Of a stretch of 64,000 nt of DNA, positions 11,471-22,000 are shown piece after piece. This stretch comes from Tretioscincus oriximinensis. Lineage: Eukaryota; Chordata; Lepidosauria; Squamata; Gymnophthalmidae. The notes beneath the pieces were generated by a model. The model was given only the letters and a program-made list of their open reading frames with translations, made no database searches and was not told where the DNA came from. The position numbers were made by a program, and so were the translations under genes. The stretch's first letter is position 1. The number at the start of each line of letters is the position of its first letter. Location of the stretch: assembly GCA_022410635.1 (NCBI GenBank), contig JAJVDF010000002.1:307830-371829 (forward strand), read 5' to 3'.

Positions 11471-12028
11471 GTAAACCAGTCAGAGNCAGAAGATGGCACT
11501 CCCAGCTGTTACTGCCACAATGAGTTTAAAATGAGAACAACAGATTCAGAAGCAACAACTAATTCTTTCTGGGGTAAAACCAACCCATTGAAAGTTGATG
11601 GCTGTAAACCTCCTGGACTTGGACAGGCCTGTAACGTACTGGAGAATCATCCTGGCTTCACTGGAGAGGATGCTGCACTGGCGACAATTGGCACCTGGGA
11701 GCTGGGCCCGCCCACCTGCACATGTCCCATCTGGCATGATTTTAAGGCTTTGATCATGTAAGGGGTTTGAAAGCACCTTCCCCTTCTTGCACAGCATTTG
11801 TGCTCCAGTGCTGGCACAGTATGTCAATTCTGATATGGTACGTAGCAGGTGCTATTGTATCAGGGGAGAGGCACCAGATTCTCCCCCATCATGGACCTCA
11901 TTAGGGCCCTGAACCTGGGGGCTGTTCCTGTGAATTGCTTATTCCCCAGTTCAAGTACAAAAAGGCCCCTAATNAAACATGTATGCTAAGTTAAGTTTGG
12001 AAGCAGGAATGGTTTACATAGTAATTGA
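11471..12028. other. Intergenic, unassigned
   Basis: ORFs of 76 (+) and 93 (-) codons overlap each other on opposite strands and neither is recognisable. Possibly part of an older repeat. Confidence 0.45.
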
Positions 12029-12490
12029 ACATCATAAGTAATAAAAGGCTTGTGGGAGAGTTCAACATTCCGAGATATAATGACCAATGGCAGGGCTTAG
12101 CACTTTGGCAGCCTCCAGAGACAAATGACAAAGCTTGGAGCTTTGGCAGCCTCCAGAGAGCAGAGTCCTTGGTTAGAAAATGGCTAAAAGACAGAAAATA
12201 TAGGGAATTAATAAATGGACAATTCTTTGGGTAGAAAGATGTGAGAAGTGGAATACCCCAGAGTTCAGTACTGGGACCAGTATTGGGAGGAGAAGGAAGG
12301 AAAGATGAAAGATGTAAGGGAAGGAAGATAAAGGAAAACAAAAGAAGGAAAACAGAAAGAACAAGACAAATAAGCAGTAAGTGAAAGGTGGATGGGAGGG
12401 GGAAAGGGTAGAATGGGCGAGTGGGTGGAGGCATGAATGGGAGCAAGGAGGAGACTAGAGCTCATTGCATTACCATAATGCAATGGGCTA
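12029..12490 (+). mobile_element. Composite interspersed repeat 'X' with RT-like fragment and palindromic end
   Basis: It starts CATCATAAGTAATAAAAGG and ends with the hairpin TGCATTACCATAATGCA. Inside is a short stretch reading like the RT motif run 'DRKYRELINGQFFG.KDVRSGIPQSSVLGPV', then a purine-rich AAGG tract. The same architecture recurs at 23167-23606 (+), 26795-27370 (-, interrupted) and 42370-42545 (-, partial). It is not coding as it stands. Confidence 0.7.
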
Positions 12491-14466
12491 ATTTCACTAG
12501 TTTTAAATAGTTGCTGTAGCTACAAAAGATTTGTATCATTTAGACATTTAACTATGGTTATTGCTGTTGCTGGAAATTTGGATCAAAATGTGGGACATAT
12601 CTAAAGGTTGAAACATAAATGAATACTAAATAAATGGCCTATTTCCAGCTAGCTGATGGCTATTCGCTACATGTAGTGTGACCCCATTCCAGGAAAATAA
12701 TGATTTGTGACTGCATTGACAATATGGTTCACAAGATGTCATCAGCTTCAAGCAAGAAAATGCAAGAACGTCTTTGTTTTGTCATTTCAGGACTATGTGA
12801 TCTATTTTTAGTTCTACCACTGGGAAAATCTATCATTAGATGTAGAAAAGTGACTTGTTTCCCTCTCCACACAGATAGTGGATCTAGAGACATTTTCTTT
12901 TCTTTTACAATAATAGAAGAGTGAGGTTCAGTATAAAATATAGCAACAAAAATATCACAGTTGGAGGAGGACTTTTTTCCTGTGAATATGAATCACACAG
13001 TAGAATTGAGTGTGGTCAAGGTGTATTTTGTAATAATACATTAGCTAATACATTAGCCAACATGAAAAGTTTTGAGACATGAAGTCCCAATCATACCTGA
13101 TCCAAGCTCCAATTGCTGGATTCATATGATCTTTCGAGCCAATTTCCAAATTTTCAAGTGGCTGAACCCACCAGGGGACCCTTTCAAGCAGCCAAATGAC
13201 AGTGGGGTAGGACATGCCCCTGCGATTTTGGCATAATTCTTTGGCCAGTTTAACAACTGCTAGATTATCAATAGATCTGTTAAAATAGGCTTGTCAAGAG
13301 TTCTAGTTTAGGCAGCCATTTTGACTGCCTACATTGCAAAAGGGAAACTGAAACCCTTGCAGACAGGCTCCTTTCAATAATAGATTAATCATCACTTCAG
13401 AGATTGAATATCAAATGGTAGACAGCATTAAGCTGGCACATGAAGTAGACTCTATTTAGGCTCATGCTTGTTAATCAGGTATTAGCTAGAAATTATTCCC
13501 ATCTAAGTGTGACCATGTTCTTAATTTGTAAAACGCAATAGTTCGCTTCATAATCCCATTTATTTGAAGTTGGGCTTTAGGTTTAGCTCCTGACTCACAA
13601 ATTATGTAGTTCTTCTTACTCCAATCTCTCAAACATTCTGATTCTATAAGCTGAGACCTGCAAATGATTCTTCCTCTGCAAATGCAGATGATTTCAGAAG
13701 CTTGGAAAGTGATTGCTGCAAGGAGTTACAGAAAATCTAAAGCTTCTTTCGTATGCAATACATAGTATACCATATACTGTATAAGTATACTTGCTAAGTA
13801 CCCAAAGAAGTTTCACTTTTATTTTTAGTGATCATGGGAATGTGGGGAGATTGCTATGCAACTGAAACCTATTGGTTCTGCCAAAAAGTACAGGAAAAAG
13901 GCACATTTAACTTTTTTTTAACATGATTTAATATGTACGCCTTCATAAGCATGCCTCCTTTAACGAGGAAGTTGCAGTCACACAGCGACATTCATTAGAG
14001 TTTTCAGTTGCGCCTTAATTGGTCATTTCCTCTTCTCCTTGTTCTTTATTCCAGTGAAATGAATACTTCAGTGGATTCAGTGAATGGTAGGGGTTTTTTT
14101 TAAATAAAAAAAGCTCAGTGCAACCACTATTCCTACATCACATTAGAAAACCATCTAGAATCTACAATGCAAGTTTACTAAAATGTTTTATTTTACATTT
14201 ATGAAAAACTACTAGATTTAATGAAAGGCAACACAGGAGACATTAGGCTTTCTGTAAAGATTTATTTGACATTTAATACAAGAGAAGGAGATTGTGCCTT
14301 CAGACCGTGTGAACCAATTGCAAGATCTTTTTAAAGCCTATAATTGCCACCTGATTATTTGGAATAAGAATGCAAAGAGCCACCAGATCAAGGCAAGCAA
14401 TTGGTCTGATTTTTGTCAGGTTTCCTGTGATATCAAAATAATGAATTTTCAATCTGTGGACCTGGG
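12491..14466. other. Intergenic, no recognisable feature
   Basis: AT-rich; no exon-like frame or nameable repeat. Confidence 0.5.
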
Positions 14467-14512
14467 ACTATATTGGGAATGTCAGAAATATGTATGACAT
14501 TCCCAATATAGT
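14467..14512. repeat. Perfect 18-bp hairpin (10-nt loop)
   Basis: ACTATATTGGGAATGTCA at 14467-14484 is exactly complementary to TGACATTCCCAATATAGT at 14495-14512. It is not within a recognised element. Confidence 0.85.
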
Positions 14513-15084
14513 AGCAAATCTTGGCTACTCTGATCACATTAAAGGCCCCTTTGCAGTGAACAAGCTGCACCTGACATTCTAATTTAATTTCAGAATGAGA
14601 GAACAGTCTAGCAAAATGACTAAACCTTTTCCTTCTGTTTATCTATTTTATCCAACTCAAAGAGTGGAGTTTCTGAGTTAGAAAATGCCAAAAGAAAACA
14701 GCTTGTCACTTTGATGATGTATTCATCCAGTCTGAAAGTGGACTGAAGTTGGATTGCAGTTTAGGTGTGAAGGTTTAATATTTTTGCTCTGTCATTTAAC
14801 ACCAGATTCTGGTGTTGCTTCTACTGCATGGTATAGAATCAGACAATTGCTGCAGTTATAACATGTACAAACTGATTTTGAAAAATCCACAGTAAAGGCT
14901 GTATTCATGACGCATGGTTTATTGTCAGTAATTTTAATGGAGAATTTTGACAATGGTCTATTTTATGCCAATAAAAAAAATTAACTGGAATAAGACGAGA
15001 ATTTCTCATAACATTGATGAGAATTCATTTTATCCTTTCATACAATTTTGATCTTTCACTATTTTGCCAGTAATACTTTAATAC
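14513..15084. other. Intergenic, no recognisable feature
   Basis: Nothing supported. The stretch GTCACTTTGATGATGTATTC (14706 on) weakly resembles text near 29355 and 61780, suggesting an old shared repeat. Confidence 0.45.
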
Positions 15085-15410
15085 CATGTGTTTTACACTT
15101 CCGCCCTTAAGTCTCCTTTTGAAGGTAATTTCAATAAAAATGGAATCAGTAGAACTGTAATAACTCAATTCCCTTGTGGAACTAATAGAATAGAGACTAC
15201 TACGCACTTTCTTCTTGAATGTCCACTATACAATTCACTCAGAGCCCGTTACCTACTCCCCCTTCTGACAGACTGTAATGCAGAAACCGACTCAGCTAAA
15301 GCTCACTGGCTCTTGCAAGGACAGCACAAATACAGGGTTATGGGTACGGCCCTATATATCAAACATGCTCTCAACAGACGGGCAAATCATCTTGCTGTAT
15401 AATAAGACTT
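15085..15410 (+). mobile_element. Non-LTR retrotransposon C-terminal Cys/His block
   Basis: The frame 15088-15402 reads CGTNRIETTTHFLLECPLYN..RARYLLPLL, the C-x2-C...H-x4-C type knuckle at the carboxy end of many non-LTR reverse transcriptases, then a conserved-looking tail. No RT core is present. The clade cannot be fixed by eye. Confidence 0.6.
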
Positions 15411-16500
15411 GTCCTCAAGCACCCATGCAAATACAGCCACTATATTGGTGAGAAGATATTGGACTGCACAAACAGCTTTATGTATTCCCACTTTACAACT
15501 CCATTCTAACAGATACTTTTACTGAAAATTCTCTCCACTTCATTATCTTGTGATACTTATAAAAATGTTGGATACATTTAACTGATCATAGTGATAACTA
15601 TTCTTTACTGATGAGTTCTTTAGTAATAGTGACCTCTATATTTCCATAACACAGAGGTGCATTTTAAATAATTTTAATTAGACACACATGCAGCATTTGC
15701 GGTGCCAATATGGGCATGTTAACATCCATGGCTTGTGGGCATCTCACAGTTTTAGTCCATGAGTGTACAAGTGTTAGAAATACATAGAGAGCTAGCTTTT
15801 AACAAAGTTTTATTTTACCATGTATAAAATTTTTAAATGGACNATATTTTAAATTCATTTTATGTGATATGGTCATGTGACTAATCATCAAATAAACTGG
15901 TACTAGCATTGCAGCCTTAATTTTACATAAAAGAATTTTACATAAAAGAATAAAGAATTTTTACTCAATTCCCTATAGCTATTCACAGAACTGAGGGGAG
16001 GACTGTTAAGGCTGTCTCCGGACAGCAAGAGAACAATGTGAGCTCTTGTTTAGAGTCTGCAGCTGCCCATCACTGTCCCTGCCAGATGACATTACAATAT
16101 TTCGGGAATCCTTTACCATCATAGACCTTATATCCACAATGCATCCAGTGATGCAAAATATCCAGAATAGTGCTGGCATCTACCTTGTACATGTGCAGTG
16201 GGCACCTGGACAGCACTTGTACTTGTTTTATTTAAATAATTAAATGAAAGTTTGTAGAAGCTAACCTGACTTTCCCGGCAAAGTGCACAAAACAGAATTG
16301 CCAATAATGGTAGTATCTTGCTAGAGGCCCAAAATTTTGTTTTATTTTAAAACAATTTAAATAAAATGTTTTCCCAGAAATGTGCAACCCATTTCTTGAA
16401 GAACAGAATACTCACTCCCAAAAGTAACTGTAAACAATTTTCAAAAGACTGCAAACAAATTTAATCAGCATAGTGTTTTTGCCTCTAGCAAAGAATGTGA
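15411..16500. other. Intergenic, no recognisable feature
   Basis: AT-rich; a short direct repeat AATTTTACATAAAAG occurs twice near 15919-15950. Nothing else supported. Confidence 0.5.
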
Positions 16501-16826
16501 TTTGTGTACTTGATAACAGTTTATGGAAGAGAATCACGCTGATCCCTTATCAAGAGATTGTGAGTCCCCTATTTTAATGGAACTTATGACAGGGTGACTT
16601 GATGGTCTGTCAGCCAGATTGAGAGCTGAGTGGCCCTTGGGGCATTTTGAGCTGGCCCTCCTCCACGAGAAAAGGCTATTCACTAAGCTGGTAAATCAGA
16701 TCGTGGGAGCGGACCTGGAAGGATGGGCTGAACATGCACATTGCGGCCCCAAGACAGCAAGGAACAAAAAAAAAAACAGCCCCTGACCAAGGCGCTAATA
16801 TTAGCCCCGAAAGATCCCTGTCCACT
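16501..16826 (+). repeat. Left arm of a 326-bp inverted repeat
   Basis: From TTTGTGTACTTGATAACAG to CCCTGTCCACT, this arm is complementary to 17661-17986 over its full length. By eye there are about a dozen mismatches in 326 bp, roughly 96-97% identity. It contains a moderately GC-rich block with short frames but no recognised protein. Confidence 0.93.
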
Positions 16827-17660
16827 TCGTCTGGCCACGGCCTTGTATTAGAGGCAGGCAGCCCAAGAAGAATAATTGACCTAGTGATTGGCCTCTGGCA
16901 CCCCTTCCCCTCTTCCAGGGAAGTAAAAAAGTGAATTCTTAAATCATTTTAGAAAAGATCAAAATTAAATATTATATTCAGAATGGAGAAAACGCAACAA
17001 TGCAAATGGAACATTTATCAGTCTCAGCGGAAGAAGAATAAGAACCCCATGAAATGGGGTTCCAGACAGAGAGGGAAGTGATGCCTGATACTGATCCTAA
17101 TACTGCTACAAGAATCTAAGCTGTACCATTTTCATAGGGGAGTCCGGAGAATGTGGCTCAGGGAGCAACCCTGCTCTTTGATTGGTTGATTGATACTTAT
17201 ACCCCGCCCGTATCCGAAGGTCTCAGGGCAGCCAACAATAAAAACAGTACAGAATTATCATTTTAAAACAGAAATAAACAATATCTGAAGGTGGAGGGTA
17301 AAACCCAGAATTTCTTCAACAAAAGGCTAGGTTGAAGATCAGCTGATCTGTCTTGGTGACATGCAGTGGCAGACGCAGGCTCACTCATGGCAGCCCCATC
17401 CCTTGGGAGTCACAGTTAACTGCTTTAGAGTGTTAGTTAAGTGTTACCCCAGCAACGGCCAGTCCAGGCGAAGTGGACCCATCCTGAACTCTTGGGGAGG
17501 CACAGTTAACTGTCTTAGAATACTGGTTAAGTGTTGCCCCGGCAATGGGCAGTCTAGGCAAGGTGGACCCAGTCTGAGTTCATGATGGCCTTTCTTTCGG
17601 TGTAACATTACAGAGCTCAGCTGTTGAGATTGACAGGTGCTTCCTGTTCCTCCCACTGAT
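16827..17660. other. Spacer of the inverted repeat (834 bp) with L2-like tail and a 90-bp tandem repeat
   Basis: At 17185-17345 lies a minus-strand LINE tail (CTTATACCCCGCCCGTATCC, CAACAATAAAAACAGTACAG) like that at 4739. At 17403-17582 two copies of a 90-bp unit follow, each containing CACAGTTAACTG, GTTAAGTGTT and AAGTGGACCC/AGGTGGACCC. Confidence 0.75.
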
Positions 17661-17986
17661 AGTGAACAGGGATCTTTTGGGGCTAATATTAGCGCCTTGG
17701 TCAGGGGCTGATTTTTTTTTTGTTCCTTGCTGTCTTGGGGCCGCAATGTGCATGTTCAGCCCATCCTTGCAGGTCCGCTCCCACAATCTGATTTACCAGT
17801 TTGGTGAATAGCCTTTTCTCGTGGAGGAGGGCCAGCTCAAAATGCCCCAAGGGCCACTCAGCTCTCAATGTGGCTGACAGACCACCAAGTCACCCTGTCA
17901 TAAGTTCCATTAAAATAGGAGACTCACAATCTCTTGATAAGGGATCAGCGTGATTCTCTTCCATAAACTGTTATCAAGTACACAAA
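17661..17986 (-). repeat. Right arm of the 326-bp inverted repeat
   Basis: Reverse complement of 16501-16826. Beyond the arm (17987-18160) the sequence continues with minus-strand frames (e.g. 18142-17945) that I cannot name; they may belong to the parent element of the arm. Confidence 0.93.
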
Positions 17987-18155
17987 CACAAAGATGTCTG
18001 ATGCTTCCCGCATGAAGTGACCGAAAAGGACTGGGGTCTCCTGCAGGGCCAGGGGAATAAAAGGCTTGTGAGATACCATTTTGTCACTTTCTGTAGGGGT
18101 CGCCAGGAAAACCCATCGTCTGGCATTGCTTCCTGGTTCCATTGTCTGAGAACTG

Positions 18156-18410
18156 GCATTTATACCCCACTCTCAGTATACAGAGAAGCTTACAAGGTTA
18201 ATTTTCACCCATAGGCTTACATCTATCTTCCCCATCAGGTTAGTGATCATGAGTCTACTTGAAATGTAGATTGCAAATCTGCTTTATTTAGAATGGCTGA
18301 GTTGGCTAAAGCTGAGACCAGTAGGGGGTGCTCACCCTTCTCCACGACCGAAACAGGGCTTCAAGAACAGATCCCACACGTGAAAGACCAACTCTAAACA
18401 CTTGAGCCAG
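18156..18410 (-). mobile_element. tRNA-derived SINE, 'GGCATGRATGGCTCAGT' family, minus orientation
   Basis: TATACCCCACT tail, GGTTAATTTTCACCCATAGG, GTAGGGGGTGCTCACCC and CAGGGCTTCAAGAACAGATC run in reverse order relative to the plus-strand copies. The head is at about 18408. Confidence 0.8.
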
Positions 18411-18931
18411 GGGAACTATAAAAGTGTCTAATGTTCTTACAGTTTCTACGTATTGATTTAAGTGTTAAGGTTGAGAGTCTGCTTGCTCCTAAATGCATAG
18501 AACAAGCGGTCATGGACTTCTATTGTTCTGGAAATGAGGAACTTTGGATTTTTTAAATATACGAGAGAAGACCAAGTCACTCGTACCCTCTTTGTAGGAC
18601 AGGAAACTCCTGTTGCTTCCATAGGTTTCACATACCAAATAGGACATTAAAGTGTGGAGTGAAAAAAGAGATGATTCCAGTGATTAGAAATTCTTTCCAT
18701 CAATGAACCAACTCACTTGAGTCTTCAAGAGCCAAGACATCATATGCTAAGAACAGAATTCTCTTAGGTAAGACCGAAAATCACCCAGGGAACTTTTTAA
18801 ACTGTGATAGCATGCAACATACTAGAATTCAAAAATGGAATTCATTAAGTACAGTTCTTTTCTTCACTTGTAGAAGATGAAATAATAGAACTTAGAAATA
18901 AGAACATTTATGTCCTTTTATTACCCATAAT
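18411..18931 (-). other. COA8 3' UTR / downstream flank
   Basis: The minus strand contains AATAAA at 18922-18917, only 10 nt past the COA8 stop codon, so a very short 3' UTR ending near 18895 is possible. Other TTTATT (plus-strand) sites lie further away, and the true end is not determinable here. The rest is unremarkable AT-rich sequence. Confidence 0.5.
18917..18922 (-). promoter_or_regulatory. COA8: Candidate COA8 polyadenylation signal AATAAA
   Basis: Canonical hexamer on the minus strand, 10 nt downstream of the stop codon. Its closeness to the stop makes use plausible but unproven. Confidence 0.45.
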
Positions 18932-19025
18932 TCAGTCTTTTTTCAATCCAAGTTTCTTCCAAGCGTTCTCAAATGCCACTTGCCCCATGAGGAAAGTAAT
19001 TAAAAAATTCCGCTTGTACCAATCC
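18932..19025 (-). CDS. COA8: COA8 terminal coding exon 5
   Basis: 94 nt after acceptor ATGCAG. It completes the split arginine and encodes [20 protein letters not shown] then [10 protein letters not shown] and TGA (18934-18932). This highly conserved C-terminal block anchors the identification. Confidence 0.95.
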
Positions 19026-22000
19026 CTGCATGTTGGAAACCATAAACAGAAAAACAAATTTAGCCAATTCCAATAGTTAAGAAAGTTGAATAAGAAAGTT
19101 TCAAGTTTGAAAAACCTTGATTCTCGATCAGTCTTTTTCTTCTTGGTCAATTAAATAAAAAAATAGCTACACACAACGTTTTCATGTTGTTCAAATGCCT
19201 CATGAGAAAAAGTGATCCACTTTATAGTATTATGTGTGATCATTCAGTGCTCCAGGAAAGTATTTGCACATTGCAGATATGCTATTATTGAAAACTGATG
19301 ACTAAGTGAAGGGAAAAGCAGATTAAATGAAATTGGGCCATGAGATTTATATAGGGTTTGAATATTCCCAATAAAGCTTTATATTTATAAAAAGCGTCAT
19401 AGGAGGACATCTTAGGACCTTCCTTATGGTACATGGGCAACTATGTATATATCCGAGTATAAGTCTAGTTTTTTAGCACATTTTTAATGCTAAAGAAGCC
19501 CCCCTTGGCTTATACTCAGGTGCAGTGCAGGTGTTCTCCACTCTCCTCCGCTCCACCTCAGCCTCCTCCGTCCTCGCCTTTTTCCCCAGCCACATGTGGG
19601 ACTCTACTTCCCAGCTCCAGGGTCTTTCCTACTCAAGCCTGCACAACTGCTCATGGCCGGCTGCTGTCTTTGCTGCCTCCCATTGGACCAATGNCTGGGG
19701 TGGGTTTCAGTAGTGCCCCCAGTGTGCAGGCGCTGGAGGGTGGCAGCGGCAGCAGAGGTCATCATCATCTCATATCTGTCTGACAAGGTGAGGACGAAGT
19801 AGCACCAAAGTCTCTGCTGCCAGCATCCTTTATGTGTGCCTGATGATCCTGGGCTTGGGGCCCAAGAAGCGGGTGCCAAGAGCCCCCAAGAGGCTCCAGC
19901 ACGTGGGTGCAGGGGTGACAGGAACCTTGGATGGGTGCAGGGAAGGCGATGGGTTCCTTTCCTTCTTTCATTCTCCCCCGCCCCAGCTGCATTTCTGACC
20001 CTAGGCTTATACTCTGTTCAAATGTTTTTAATGGATTTTCAAACATAAAAGAACACATATGTATCTCTCTTTTTGACAGAGTCGAAACATATTACATCAA
20101 TTTTAAATAAAAAATAAGTTGTAGTGTATGTGTTATTATTAAATTCTATTGGTACACCACACCGAAATTTATTAGACATTTCCAATTATTTAACCAGATA
20201 TTCCTTGTCATGATACCTAGGAGAGACCACCTTTTTTCTCGTATTACCTCCTGTATAAAATAGTCTACTAAACAATCATACCACCGATCCACTACCCATT
20301 GTTCTTTATCTCTCCAACCTAGAGCCACCACCAAATGCGTTGCCCAGATAGCTCTTTTAATAAAATAAAATACCTCAAATTGTACATTCAAATTATATAG
20401 TTTTAAAGTTATCCAAAAAAGATCAACTATTGGAATGTCCACATTCGTAATAAGTTTAATTTCCCTCACTATTTTCAACTTAAATTGTCTAATTTCCGGA
20501 CATTGTGTTCACATGTGGAGATACGTCCCCCTCATATTGCAAGCATGCCAACATACATGCCAATCAATATACTGGAGTCAATAAGTTTTCCCAGTTTTTT
20601 GTGGTAAAATTAGGTGCCTCAACTTGTATTCGGGTCAACTTTTACTCGAGCATGTATGGGTATTTGTTTTAAAAAAGTATTTAAAAAATGAAATGAGGTT
20701 TTTCAGTCTAGAAAGCAATATTTGATCTAGTACATTAAATCATTTTATGCAAATGAATTCATTGAGAACAGGTTTTTTTTTTATTAACAAATACTTTTGG
20801 GATGATTTCTGGATTGGGTCCTATTTGCAAGTATGTAAATTAAAATTCTGAGCATTTTAATTGTGCTACCATAAAACTGTCTACTCAGAAATATATCTCA
20901 AATTGACAATCACCTGTAATCTGGACCAAATTCTTACTAAGTACATTCAATTATCTATTTTATCTGGCCAAAATACATTAAAATTCTCAAAAAAAAAAAA
21001 AGATTGTGCATGACAGTCAGATCACAGGTAGAATGACATTATGTTCAAGATGAGGAAGCTCCTCCTAGATCTATTCCAAATAGCTGAAGAACTTTCCAGA
21101 ACAGAGATGGGAAGCAGTAGCACGGGGAAAAGCAAAGAAGGTCACCAATCTATGCTTTTTTACCGTATCAGATGGTAACGACAACTGAAGATTTCAAACA
21201 TGTTAGTAGCAATATATAGAACTATTAGAATATTTAGCAAGTGGGTTTTGTAGTGCATTAGAGAAATCCGTCTGCATCGTCTGGGCCTCTTCAGCCTCGA
21301 AACATGGTATTTGAGAGGTGATCTGATTGAACTGTATAAAATCATGCACGGGATAGATTAAGGTGAACAGAGAAAAATGTTTCTCTAGGACTTCGGGGTA
21401 TTCCTTGAAATTGATGGACAGACAAGGGAAAGTATTTTTTCACCCAGGGGGTCATCGGTCTTTGGAATTTACTTCCAGAAGAGGTGGTAGTAGTTAACAG
21501 CTTGGATAGCTTTAAGAGAGAATTAGACAGGTTCATGGACATCAAGGGTAAAAATAGCTACTAGGATGGATATTTTGATGTTGCCTCTAAGATGGAACAA
21601 AGGTGTCAAGAACAGGTGAAGATTTTGCCTTTTTCTGTTCCAGACTGCCCAGTCGGAATTGGTGGGCCACTATGTGAGACAGAATGCTGGACTAGATGGG
21701 CTCCAGCCCGATTCAACAGGGCTCCTCTTATGTTCTTATGTAGAGAATAAGAAGAAAAAGTCTTTGCATCTGAAGTAGATTTTTCTACAAAATCTCAAAA
21801 GGAGTTATGAGACCTCACTGCTAGAAATATTTAAACTGAAATCTAAATACTGCTTCTTGGTTGGAATTTGCAGGGAGTGGGAGCAGGTTAGGTTTTGCTG
21901 ACTTTGAGATGACTAGAAGCAATGGGTCATCACTGTGTGTGACATGATGCAGGATTAAATGGGATTTGACCTGATCTCTTATGTTCTCATGAGATGCTTC

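Noticed and set aside
16501..18160. DIRS-like retrotransposon
   Set aside because: Inverted arms fit superficially, but no tyrosine recombinase, RT or methyltransferase-like frame is readable; kept only as a hypothesis in the inverted-repeat finding.
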